Of a stretch of DNA of 64,000 bases, positions 49,762 to 58,197 are shown in pieces. Every line of letters starts with the position of its first letter. Position 1 is the first letter of the stretch. Under the pieces are notes generated by a model, which saw only the letters and a list, made by a program, of their open reading frames with translations, was not told the origin of the DNA and ran no database searches. Both the position numbers and the translations under genes were made by a program. The DNA lies in assembly GCF_027625935.1 (NCBI RefSeq), contig NZ_CP115300.1:7874001-7938000 (forward strand), written 5' to 3'. The DNA comes from Streptomyces camelliae (GTDB lineage: Bacteria > Actinomycetota > Actinomycetes > Streptomycetales > Streptomycetaceae).

Positions 49762-50274
49762 ATGGCTGCTGAACCCACCCGTTACCTCGGCAAGTACCGG
49801 GGCACCGTGGTGAGCAACGCCGACCCCATGCGCGTGGGCCGGCTCCAGGTCCAGGTCCCGGACGTGCTCGGCGACGTGACCTCGACCTGGGCCATGCCGT
49901 GCTTCCCGCTGGCCGGTCCCGGGATGGGGCAGTTCCATCTGCCGCCGGTGGACGCCGGTGTGTGGGTGGAGTTCGAGCAGGGCGACCCCAGCTACCCCAT
50001 CTGGACGGGGTGTTGGTACGGCGGCTTCCACGAGGTACCGGAAGACGCCATGACCACCGGCAACGACCCGAACGTGGTGCTCCAGACGCCCGGTCGGCGC
50101 CAGATCGTCCTCTCCGACGAGCCCGGCGGCAAGGGCATCACCCTGAAGCACCCCTCCGGCGCGTCGATCGTCATCGACGACACGGGGGTGCACATCAGCA
50201 ACGGCCAGGGCGCGGTGATCTCCCTCGTGGGGCCGACCGTGACCATCAACAACGACGCGCTCACCATCACCTGA
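49762..50274 (+). CDS. eCIS spike protein, gp5 OB-fold/beta-helix part (Cis8 C-part)
   Basis: 170 residues. The OB-fold section KYRGTVVSNADPMRVGRLQV, QVPDVLGDVTSTWAMPCFPL and PPVDAGVWVEFEQGDPSYPI is typical of gp5/VgrG, followed by GRRQIVLSDEPGGKGITLKH and a short beta-helix of alternating residues ASIVIDDTGVHISNGQGAVI. It forms the needle between hub and tip. It lies 10 bases after the gp27-like gene. Confidence 0.92.
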   Translation: MAAEPTRYLGKYRGTVVSNADPMRVGRLQVQVPDVLGDVTSTWAMPCFPLAGPGMGQFHLPPVDAGVWVEFEQGDPSYPIWTGCWYGGFHEVPEDAMTTGNDPNVVLQTPGRRQIVLSDEPGGKGITLKHPSGASIVIDDTGVHISNGQGAVISLVGPTVTINNDALTIT

Positions 50275-50301
50275 ATTCCGACGGGGGAAGGCCAAGTTCA
50301 C

Positions 50302-50634
50302 GTGTCCGGAAATCTTGTCACCATCAGCGCCACGGTGATGTGCCCGCACGGCGGGCAGGCGAACGTCCTGCCCGCCCAGTCCCGGGTGCTCGTCGACGGC
50401 AGCCCGGCCGCCACCGAGGCCGACGTCTACACGGTGACCGGCTGCACCTTCACCGCCGGTGGAAAGGCCGACCCCTGCACGACGGTCCGCTGGACGGGGA
50501 CCTCCGCGCGCATCCGCGTCAACGGCTCGCCCGCCCTGCTGCAGGACTCGACGGCGCTCTGCCACACGGCCGAGGGCGCGACACAGGGCCCGCCGAACGT
50601 CACCGTCGTACAGCAGCGGGTGGTGGGACGATGA
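50302..50634 (+). CDS. PAAR-like spike tip protein (Cis10-like)
   Basis: 110 residues from GTG 50302. Rapid beta turns with Cys/His pairs: SATVMCPHGGQANVLPAQSR, VTGCTFTAGGKADPC and DSTALCHTAEGATQGPPNVT. This fits the DUF4280/PAAR-like tip family, with Cys and His residues that would bind a structural metal at the tip. It overlaps the gp25 gene by ATGA. Confidence 0.88.
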   Translation: MSGNLVTISATVMCPHGGQANVLPAQSRVLVDGSPAATEADVYTVTGCTFTAGGKADPCTTVRWTGTSARIRVNGSPALLQDSTALCHTAEGATQGPPNVTVVQQRVVGR

Positions 50635-51104
50635 GCCCGCGCAACCGCCGGACCGGCGCGGCGGGCGCGGCCGCCGCAGCCGGTGCCCCCGCCGAGCGCG
50701 TCATCCAGCTGCCCGCGCCGCAGCCGTACCCGCCCCGCACGGACATCGCTTTCCCCTTCCACGTCGACAGCCGCGGCCGTACCGCGGACAGCGACTACGA
50801 CGGCCACGTCCGCGACATGATCGAGCAGTTGCTCTTCACCAGCCCGGGGGAGCGGGTGATGCGCCCCGACTTCGGCTGCGGGCTGCTCGACCTGGTCTTC
50901 GCGCCCAACAGCCCGGAGCTGGCCTCCGCGCTCCAGCTCTCCGTCCAGGCCGCCCTGCAGCGCTGGCTCGGCGACGTGATCGAGGTGGACGCGCTCGACG
51001 TGGTCAGCGAGGAGAACGTGGTGCGGGTGCACCTGGCCTATACCGTCCGGCGCACCGGGTCGCGACGGACCGATGTGTTCGAGGGGAGCGGGGTAGCCGC
51101 GTGA
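50631..51104 (+). CDS. gp25-like baseplate wedge protein (Cis9-like)
   Basis: 157 residues from ATG 50631. After an Ala-rich lead, the gp25 fold reads DIAFPFHVDSRGRTADSDYD, HVRDMIEQLLFTSPGERVMR and PDFGCGLLDLVFAPNSPELA, with the invariant RPDFG motif and the ERVMR strand that nucleates sheath assembly. It overlaps the next gene by GTGA. Confidence 0.93.
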   Translation: MSPRNRRTGAAGAAAAAGAPAERVIQLPAPQPYPPRTDIAFPFHVDSRGRTADSDYDGHVRDMIEQLLFTSPGERVMRPDFGCGLLDLVFAPNSPELASALQLSVQAALQRWLGDVIEVDALDVVSEENVVRVHLAYTVRRTGSRRTDVFEGSGVAA

Positions 51105-54100
51105 GCAGCACAGACTGCCGGAGCGACCGGCGCCGCGGCGCGGTCCGTGCCGCGCGCCTGCACGGCGTGGACGAGGTGGAGACGAGTGACGACGGCCGTA
51201 CGCTCATCGTCACCTTTCTCGGCAAGGCGCCACACCATCTGACGCATCATCACATACGTGTCGAAGGCGGCCGCCGTATCAGGGACATCCACGCCCTGGC
51301 GGTCGAGATCGTCCGCGAGGACGACCCCGAGCTCGACGACCGGATGTTCGTCACCCTGGACAAGGCGGGGGACGCCTCGCCCTACCGGCTCCGCGTCGTC
51401 GAGACCGACGCCTTCGGCCGGCCGGGCACACAGCCGCGCCGCGGCTTCGATGTCCGGTACGCCGCCGTCGAGTTCACCTTCGACCAGGGCGGGCCCAGCC
51501 CGTACGACTGCGGCGGGGACGAGGAGGACTGCGCCCCGCAGTACGCCCGCCACCCGGTCATCGACTACACCGCGCGCGACTACGACAGCCTGCGACGGCT
51601 GATCCTGGACCGGATGAGCCTGACCGCCCCCGGCTGGGTCGAGCGCCACGCCCCCGACGTCGGCACGGCCCTGGTCGAGCTACTCGCCTACGCGGGCGAT
51701 CAACTCTCTTACCACCAGGACGCGGTGGCCACCGAGGCGTACCTGGCCACGGCCCGCCGTAGGGTCTCGGTCCGCCGTCACGTCCGCCTGATCGACTACG
51801 CGATGCACGACGGCTGCAACGCCCGCGCGTTCGTGTCCCTCCAGACGGACCGTCAATGTTCCTTGCCCAGAGGTGAGTTCCGCTTCGCCGCCATCGACGT
51901 GTCGCGCCTGGGACCGCAGGAGCGCCCGGACTTCGGCACGGTCATCGCCGACGAGGACCTGGACGCCCTCGCCGACCTCCCCGTCGGTCTGGAGATCTTC
52001 GAGCCGCTGAACCCGGGCGCCGACGTCCAACTCCGTCCCGAGCACAACGAGATCCGCTTCTGGACCTGGGGTGAGGAGGAGTGCCTCCTGCCCAAGGGCA
52101 CCACCGCCGCGACCCTCATGGACACCCCGCAGCGGGGACTGAAGCTCAAACCCGGCGATCTGCTCGTCCTGGAGGAGGTCCTCGGCCCGCGCACCGGCAC
52201 ACCCGCCGGAGCGGACCCGACACACCGCCAGGTGGTCCGGCTCACCTCGGTCGTCCCCGGTGAGGACGAGCTGTACGAGCAGCCGATCGTCGAAGTGGCC
52301 TGGAGCCAGGGAGACGCGCTGACCTTCCCGTTGTGCCTGTCCGCCCGCGGCGGGCTCGACTGCGCCCTCATCACGGACGTCAGCGTCGCCCGCGGCAACG
52401 TCGTCCTGGTCGACCACGGCCGTTCGCTGACCTTCTGCGGCGGCGCCCCCGAGCGCTTCGCGGTCCCGCCCGCGCCTGCCGAACTCAGGCCCTGCGGCCC
52501 CACCGTCTTCGGCTGCTCCGACGAGCGCACCCAGGGCAGCCCTGCCGCCGAAGCCGTCCACGCCGTGCTCGAACAGACCCGCTGTGGGCGCCCGCTGACG
52601 CCTGATCAGGTACGTGACCTGGCACCGCTGCTGGGCGCGGAGGCCGTCGCCCGCGCAGGCATATCCGTCGTCCTCGCCCCCGGCACCACGGTCGAGGAAC
52701 GCGTCCAGCCCTCCACCGCCGACGCGCAGGCCCAGGCCCTGGAGACACTGCTCGCCCAGACCACCTACCCGGCGATCACCCCCCGCTTCCGCCCGGTCCT
52801 GCGCTACGCCCCCGTCACCCAGGCCACCCCCTACCCCGACCCCGCTCGCATCGCCGCAGGCCAGGCCGACCGGCTGGCAGCCGTACCCACCCGCCTGGGC
52901 GAGCGGATCGAGGAGCTGTGGCGTCGCGCCGAGGAGGGTGAGCCGCCGACCGAGGGCGAGATCGACGAGCTGACCGTGGCCTTCGGCGCCCGTACGATCC
53001 AGCGCCTGCGCATCGAGGAGCACCCCGGCCGCGCCCTTCGGGAGCTCTACGACCGCCGGACCCGCCTCCTCGCCGGCAAGCTGCGCCGCCTGGAGGTGCT
53101 CACCGCCCGCGCCCATGCGGGCACGGTGCTCAACCGCTACGTGGCGTGGGAGATCGCCCAGAGCTGGGGCGAGCGCTACGCCGCCGAACTGGACCCCGGC
53201 GACCCCGTTCTCGCCGGACCGGCCGCCGACGGCCTGCGCCAGGACCCGCGCACCGCGCTGCCCGCCGTCCGCGCCCAGGCCGGCGACGGGGTGTGGACGG
53301 CCCGCCGCGACCTGCTCGCCGACGGCCCGCGCGGCCACCACATGGTCGGCGAGGTCGAGGACGACGGACGCCTGGCCCTGCGCTTCGGCGACGGCAAGCA
53401 CGGCGCGCCGCCCCCGCCCGGCGCCACACTGGAGGTCGCCTACCGCGTCGGCAACGGCGCATCGGGCAACGTCGGCGCCGAGGCGATCAACCACCTCGTC
53501 ATCTGCCGCGGCAGCGAGGACAGCGGCCGCGGCGCGCGCTCCCGACGAGCCGCCTTCGAGGCGGTCACGGCGGTCCGCAACCCGCTCCCCGCCGTCGGCG
53601 GCACCGAGCCCGAGGCGATCGAAGAGGTGCGCCGGCTCGCCCCGCTCGCCCCGCACCGCGAGCTCAGGCGCGCCATCACCCCCGGCGACTACGCGGCTCT
53701 GGCCGCGCGGGTCCCGGGCGTGCGCCGGGCCGCCGCCGAACTGCGCTGGACCGGCAGCGGCCAGGAGATGCACGTCGCCGTCGAGGCGGTGGAGCGCCCG
53801 AGGGCCGCCGTGGCGGGCGGCCCCGCAGGGGCCGTCGACTTCCCCGAGCCCGGCGAGGCACTGCTGCGGGCCGTCGAGCACAGCCTGCTGCCCTACCGTC
53901 GCATCGGCCACGAGCTGGTGGTGCGCCCCGCGCTCCAGGTCCCGGTCGACCTCGCGCTGTCGGTCTGCGTGGACCCCGCCCATCAACTCGGCCATGTGCT
54001 CACGGAGTTGCGCCGGGTGCTGGGCAACCGCCGCCTTCCCGACGGCAGGCTCGGGTTCTTCCACCCGGACGCACTGACCTTCGGCGATCCGGTCCGGGTC

Positions 54101-54304
54101 AGCCGCCTGGTCGCCGCCGCCGCGGCGGTCCCCGGTGTGCTCAGCGCCAAGGTGACCCGTCTGCGACGCCTCTTCCGCACCGACCAGGGCGAGTTGGCGG
54201 CCGGAGTCCTGCCGGTGGGCGCGCTTGAGGTCGCGGCGTGCGACAACGACCCCGCACGGCCCGAGAACGGCCGGCTCAGCATCGAGATCGGAGGCGGACG
54301 ATGA
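51101..54304 (+). CDS. Baseplate J-like wedge protein 1 (Cis11-like)
   Basis: 1067 residues from GTG 51101. After a unique N-terminal domain (about 1-135) comes PQYARHPVIDYTARDYDSLR and VGTALVELLAYAGDQLSYHQ with DAVATEAYLATARRR, the standard opening of gp6/baseplate-J proteins of eCIS. A middle insertion of about 200 residues (around 470-690) with SPAAEAVHAVLEQTRCGRPL resembles no part of phage gp6. The C-terminus carries LRFGDGKHGAPPPPGATLEV, AYRVGNGASGNVGAEAI, and the RVPGVRRAAAELRWTGSG segment. Forms the wedge ring of the baseplate. Confidence 0.92.
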   Translation: MSSTDCRSDRRRGAVRAARLHGVDEVETSDDGRTLIVTFLGKAPHHLTHHHIRVEGGRRIRDIHALAVEIVREDDPELDDRMFVTLDKAGDASPYRLRVVETDAFGRPGTQPRRGFDVRYAAVEFTFDQGGPSPYDCGGDEEDCAPQYARHPVIDYTARDYDSLRRLILDRMSLTAPGWVERHAPDVGTALVELLAYAGDQLSYHQDAVATEAYLATARRRVSVRRHVRLIDYAMHDGCNARAFVSLQTDRQCSLPRGEFRFAAIDVSRLGPQERPDFGTVIADEDLDALADLPVGLEIFEPLNPGADVQLRPEHNEIRFWTWGEEECLLPKGTTAATLMDTPQRGLKLKPGDLLVLEEVLGPRTGTPAGADPTHRQVVRLTSVVPGEDELYEQPIVEVAWSQGDALTFPLCLSARGGLDCALITDVSVARGNVVLVDHGRSLTFCGGAPERFAVPPAPAELRPCGPTVFGCSDERTQGSPAAEAVHAVLEQTRCGRPLTPDQVRDLAPLLGAEAVARAGISVVLAPGTTVEERVQPSTADAQAQALETLLAQTTYPAITPRFRPVLRYAPVTQATPYPDPARIAAGQADRLAAVPTRLGERIEELWRRAEEGEPPTEGEIDELTVAFGARTIQRLRIEEHPGRALRELYDRRTRLLAGKLRRLEVLTARAHAGTVLNRYVAWEIAQSWGERYAAELDPGDPVLAGPAADGLRQDPRTALPAVRAQAGDGVWTARRDLLADGPRGHHMVGEVEDDGRLALRFGDGKHGAPPPPGATLEVAYRVGNGASGNVGAEAINHLVICRGSEDSGRGARSRRAAFEAVTAVRNPLPAVGGTEPEAIEEVRRLAPLAPHRELRRAITPGDYAALAARVPGVRRAAAELRWTGSGQEMHVAVEAVERPRAAVAGGPAGAVDFPEPGEALLRAVEHSLLPYRRIGHELVVRPALQVPVDLALSVCVDPAHQLGHVLTELRRVLGNRRLPDGRLGFFHPDALTFGDPVRVSRLVAAAAAVPGVLSAKVTRLRRLFRTDQGELAAGVLPVGALEVAACDNDPARPENGRLSIEIGGGR

Positions 54305-57300
54305 CCGGCACCCCGTGCAGCTGCGGTTGCGGTCGCGGCGGAGCCGACCCGGCGACGCCGGTCGAGGTGTTCAACCCGCCGGGCCTGGACGCGGTGCGCT
54401 ACCGGGTGGGGGAGTACGGGCGCTTCGTCTCCGCGATGCTGGAGCGGCTGTCGGGCCCGGCCTACCCCGCCCTGCGGGGCCTCACCGTGCGCACACCGGA
54501 CGACCCGGCGATCGCACTGGTCGACGCCGCGGCCGTGGTCGGCGACGTCCTCACCTTCTACTCGGAGCGGATCGCCAACGAAGGCTACCTGCGCACCGCC
54601 ACCGAGGAGGGCTCGCTCGCCCTGCTCGGCGGCCTGGTCGGCCACAAGCCCCGTCCGGGCGTCGCCGCCGAGACCTATCTGGCGTACACCGTGGACCGCG
54701 ATCCGCGCAGCGGCCAGGAGGCCACGGTCGTCGTCCCGCGCGGCACACGCTCGCAGAGCGTCCCGGGCCAGGGTGAGGAGCCGCAGTCCTTCGAGACCGT
54801 CGAGGACCTCACGGCCCGCTGGTCCTGGAACGAGCTCCAGGTCCTCCAGCGGCGCCCCTACCAGCTGACGGCTGCCCAACTCGCCAAGCGAAATAACCTG
54901 TTCGCCGCAGGCACGACCAACAACATCAAGCAGGGCGACCAGCTGCTCTTCATCTTCAGCGCCGACCGCGCCGCCGACCGCAGCCAGCGCATCCTCGTCA
55001 CGGTCCCCGGCGTCAGCGTTGACCGGGACAGCGGCACCACGGTCATCGGCCTGCCACAGGCCGCACTGCCCTCCCTCCAGGGAATCAAGGCCGTACTCAC
55101 CCGCTGGATCACCCCCGGCGGGGAGCACAACCCCAATCCCTGGCCCGAACACAGCCGCATCGTCAGCGACTTCGACGACCAGGTGCTGGCCCCGCTGCGC
55201 AGCGAACTGGACACCCTCGACACCCCGCCGAAGCTCGCCGACCGGCTGACGCAGACCCTCGCCCGGCTGCGCGAGGCCAAGGCCTACGGGCAGGACTACC
55301 GGGACGTCTCCGACTGGTTCGAGGCCCTCGACACCGAACTGACCCGGCTGCGCGCCCAGGCCCTCGGTCTGCAACCGCCGCAACCGGCCACAGCCGGGAC
55401 CGGCACGCGCACCGCCGCCGTATCACACGTGCCTGACGTCGCCTCGCCTCCCGGAGCTCCCGGCAGCGAGCCGGGGGACTCTCCCTGCGAGGTGCACGAT
55501 CCGGCCCTGGCCGGCCTGGGCCCGCTGCTCTCCGCCCTGCGCACCCCGCCGGCCGGCCTGCCCCCGGACGCCCGCTCCCTCCCCCGTGATCCGCAGCGCA
55601 GCTACGCCCCCGGCTCCGACCTCGGCGCCCAGCTGCTCACGGCGCTCGACCCGCGGCTGCGCGACGGCCTCTACTCCGCCTGGGGCAACGCAGACCTCGG
55701 CGCGCCCCTCGCACTGCTCGACGCGCAGGCCATGCGGGTCACCGCGACGCCTTTCGGCGCCACCGCCCCGCTCAAGCCGGTCTACGACGCCTCCGGCCGC
55801 GTCGAGAGCTACGCCGACTGGCCGCTCACCGGCTCCAAGCTCACCGGCATCCGCGTCGACTACGACACGGACGGCACCACCCCCCATGGCGTCGCGTTCA
55901 GCTACACCGAGGCCGGCGGATCGGTGAGCCTGAACTTCACTCTCCCCCAGGACGACGGCTCGCACGAATTCGGCCCCGGCCGGATCGAACTCGCCACCAC
56001 CGGCGACGAGTCGGCGCTGCGCCGGGTCTTCGAGGCCGGTCAGGAGCAGGGTGTCACCGCGCGCCTGCAGGCCCACCTCCCGGAGCGCGACGTCTTCGTC
56101 TCCCGCCCCGGCGACGACGGCCGCATCCACGTCACCATCACCGCGACCGGCACCACCGACGAGGGCGACGGCAACGGCCCCACCCCCCCGCTGCCCGAGC
56201 CGCTCGACTTCCACCTCGCCCCCGGCGACCAGCTGACCGTCCCGCAGGGCGCCTACCAGGTCACGGTGCAGCGCTCCACCGGCGACAGTCCCGCCTCCGT
56301 CGGCATCAGCCTCGCCTCCCAACTCGGCCTGACCTCACGCAATGTGCTCGCGCTCGACGCGGTCTACGAGGGCATCGCCCCCGGCAGCTGGATCGCCGTC
56401 GACCGCCCCCGCAAGGGCGTGACCGGCGGTGTCCCCGGTGATCCCGCGCTCTCCAGGGTCATCACCCGGGTGAGCGGCGTCCGCGTGCTCTCCCGCGCCG
56501 ACTTCGGCATCACCGGCAAGGTCACCGAGCTGACCCTGGAGGACCCCTGGCTGGACGAGAGGGACACCCTGCTCTCGCACATCCGTGACACCAGCGTCTA
56601 CGCCCGCGGCGAGAGCTTCCGGCTGGCCGACGAGCCGCTCACCGACGACGTGGGCGGCGACCTGATCGACCTGGCCCAGCTCCACCAAGGCCTGGCTCCC
56701 GGCCGCTGGATCGTCGTCTCCGGTGAGCGGACCGACATCCCCGGCACCCCGGGCGTGCACGGCAGCGAGCCGGCCATGGTCCTCCAGGCCGTCCAGGCCG
56801 TGGATCCGGCCCTGCCCGGCGACACGGTCCGCACCACCCTCATGCTCACCGCCCCGCTCGCCTACCGCTACAAGCGCTCCACGGTGAAGATCTACGGCAA
56901 CGTGGTCCGCGCCACCCAGGGTGCCACCCGCGACGAACCGATCGGCAGCGGCGACGCGAGCCAGGCCGGCCAGAGCTTCGTCCTCTGGCAGGCCCCGCTC
57001 ACCTGGCTGGCGGCCGACACCCCCGAGGGCGCGGCCAGCACCCTGCGTATCCGCGTCGACGGAGTCCTCTGGCACGAGGTGGACACCCTCGCCGCGGCCG
57101 GCCCGCACGACCGCGTCTACACCACGAGCACCACCGAGGACGGCCGGATCCGGGTCACCTTCGGCGACGGCGTCCACGGCTCCCGCCTGCCGGGCGGCCA
57201 CGAGAACGTCCGGGCCACCTACCGCACCGGCATCGGCAGGTCCGCCAACCTCGCCGCCGAGAAGATCACCCAGCTGGCCACGCGCCCGCTCGGCGTGACC

Positions 57301-58197
57301 GGAGTGACCAACCCGCTGCCGGCCACCGGCGGGGCCGACCCCGAAGGCACGGCGGGCATCACCGACACCCGCACCCTCACCCGCGGCTTCACCCCGCGGC
57401 GCCGCCAGGTCCCGCTGGCCGTCTCGGCGCTGGACCGCCTGGTTTCCGTCCCCGACTACGCGGACTTCACCCGGGCCCGAGCCGGCATCGGCCGCGCCGC
57501 TGCGGCCCAACTCTTCGACGGGCAGCGACAGTTGGTGCATGTCACGGTCGCCGGCGTGGACGACATCCCGATCGCCGCCGACTCCGGCCTGCTCACCGCC
57601 CTGCGCGCCTCGCTCGCCGAGTACGGGGACCTCCGGCTGCCGGTGCAGGTGGCGGTCCGCGAGAAGGTCCTGCTCCTCCTCGCCGCGCAGGTGACGGTCG
57701 GCCAGGACCACGACTGGGAACAGGTGGAGCCCGCACTGCGCTCCGCCCTCCTCGCCCGCTTCGGCTTCGACGCGCGCGAACTCGCCCAGCCCGCCTACCT
57801 CTCCGAGGTACTGGCCACCGCCCACTTCGTCCCCGGCGTCGACCACATCGAGGTCACCGCCTTGACCGGGGTCCCGGGCGACCTCACCCCCCAAGCGCTT
57901 GAACGGCTCGGCGACCGACTCACCGTCCCCCAGGACGTGGTGGCGGCGCAGCCCGCCCGCCACCGGATCGAACGCCACCGGGTGACCGACCCGGCGGGGG
58001 AGACCCTGACCGACATCGCGGCCCAGTACGGGATCTCCCTGGTCGAACTGCTCCGCCTCAACCCCGACCTCACCGGAACCCAGCCCCTGCTGCCGCCCCG
58101 CAGCGTGGTCGTCTTCCGCGGGATCCGCCCGGCGCAGCTCGCCGTGCTCTCCCCGGACCTGCCGGACACCCTGATCCTCAAGGAGGCCTCCGCATGA
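54301..58197 (+). CDS. Baseplate J-like wedge protein 2 with C-terminal LysM-like domain
   Basis: 1298 residues from ATG 54301 (ATGA overlap). The first residues contain a Cys/Gly cluster (TPCSCGCGRGG). The baseplate-J opening is VVGDVLTFYSERIANEGYLR, TATEEGSLALLGGLVGHKPR and PGVAAETYLAYTV. Around 985-1010 is VTFGDGVHGSRLPGGHENVR, the conserved strand, and RRRQVPLAVSALDRLVSVPD follows. The end, GETLTDIAAQYGISLVELLR and LNPDLTGTQPLLPPRSVVVF, is LysM-like, unusual for this subunit. It pairs with the preceding protein to build the wedge. Confidence 0.9.
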   Translation: MTGTPCSCGCGRGGADPATPVEVFNPPGLDAVRYRVGEYGRFVSAMLERLSGPAYPALRGLTVRTPDDPAIALVDAAAVVGDVLTFYSERIANEGYLRTATEEGSLALLGGLVGHKPRPGVAAETYLAYTVDRDPRSGQEATVVVPRGTRSQSVPGQGEEPQSFETVEDLTARWSWNELQVLQRRPYQLTAAQLAKRNNLFAAGTTNNIKQGDQLLFIFSADRAADRSQRILVTVPGVSVDRDSGTTVIGLPQAALPSLQGIKAVLTRWITPGGEHNPNPWPEHSRIVSDFDDQVLAPLRSELDTLDTPPKLADRLTQTLARLREAKAYGQDYRDVSDWFEALDTELTRLRAQALGLQPPQPATAGTGTRTAAVSHVPDVASPPGAPGSEPGDSPCEVHDPALAGLGPLLSALRTPPAGLPPDARSLPRDPQRSYAPGSDLGAQLLTALDPRLRDGLYSAWGNADLGAPLALLDAQAMRVTATPFGATAPLKPVYDASGRVESYADWPLTGSKLTGIRVDYDTDGTTPHGVAFSYTEAGGSVSLNFTLPQDDGSHEFGPGRIELATTGDESALRRVFEAGQEQGVTARLQAHLPERDVFVSRPGDDGRIHVTITATGTTDEGDGNGPTPPLPEPLDFHLAPGDQLTVPQGAYQVTVQRSTGDSPASVGISLASQLGLTSRNVLALDAVYEGIAPGSWIAVDRPRKGVTGGVPGDPALSRVITRVSGVRVLSRADFGITGKVTELTLEDPWLDERDTLLSHIRDTSVYARGESFRLADEPLTDDVGGDLIDLAQLHQGLAPGRWIVVSGERTDIPGTPGVHGSEPAMVLQAVQAVDPALPGDTVRTTLMLTAPLAYRYKRSTVKIYGNVVRATQGATRDEPIGSGDASQAGQSFVLWQAPLTWLAADTPEGAASTLRIRVDGVLWHEVDTLAAAGPHDRVYTTSTTEDGRIRVTFGDGVHGSRLPGGHENVRATYRTGIGRSANLAAEKITQLATRPLGVTGVTNPLPATGGADPEGTAGITDTRTLTRGFTPRRRQVPLAVSALDRLVSVPDYADFTRARAGIGRAAAAQLFDGQRQLVHVTVAGVDDIPIAADSGLLTALRASLAEYGDLRLPVQVAVREKVLLLLAAQVTVGQDHDWEQVEPALRSALLARFGFDARELAQPAYLSEVLATAHFVPGVDHIEVTALTGVPGDLTPQALERLGDRLTVPQDVVAAQPARHRIERHRVTDPAGETLTDIAAQYGISLVELLRLNPDLTGTQPLLPPRSVVVFRGIRPAQLAVLSPDLPDTLILKEASA

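Noticed and set aside
51680..54064. 794-codon minus-strand frame opposite the baseplate-J gene
   Set aside because: GC-driven shadow with no recognisable protein features.
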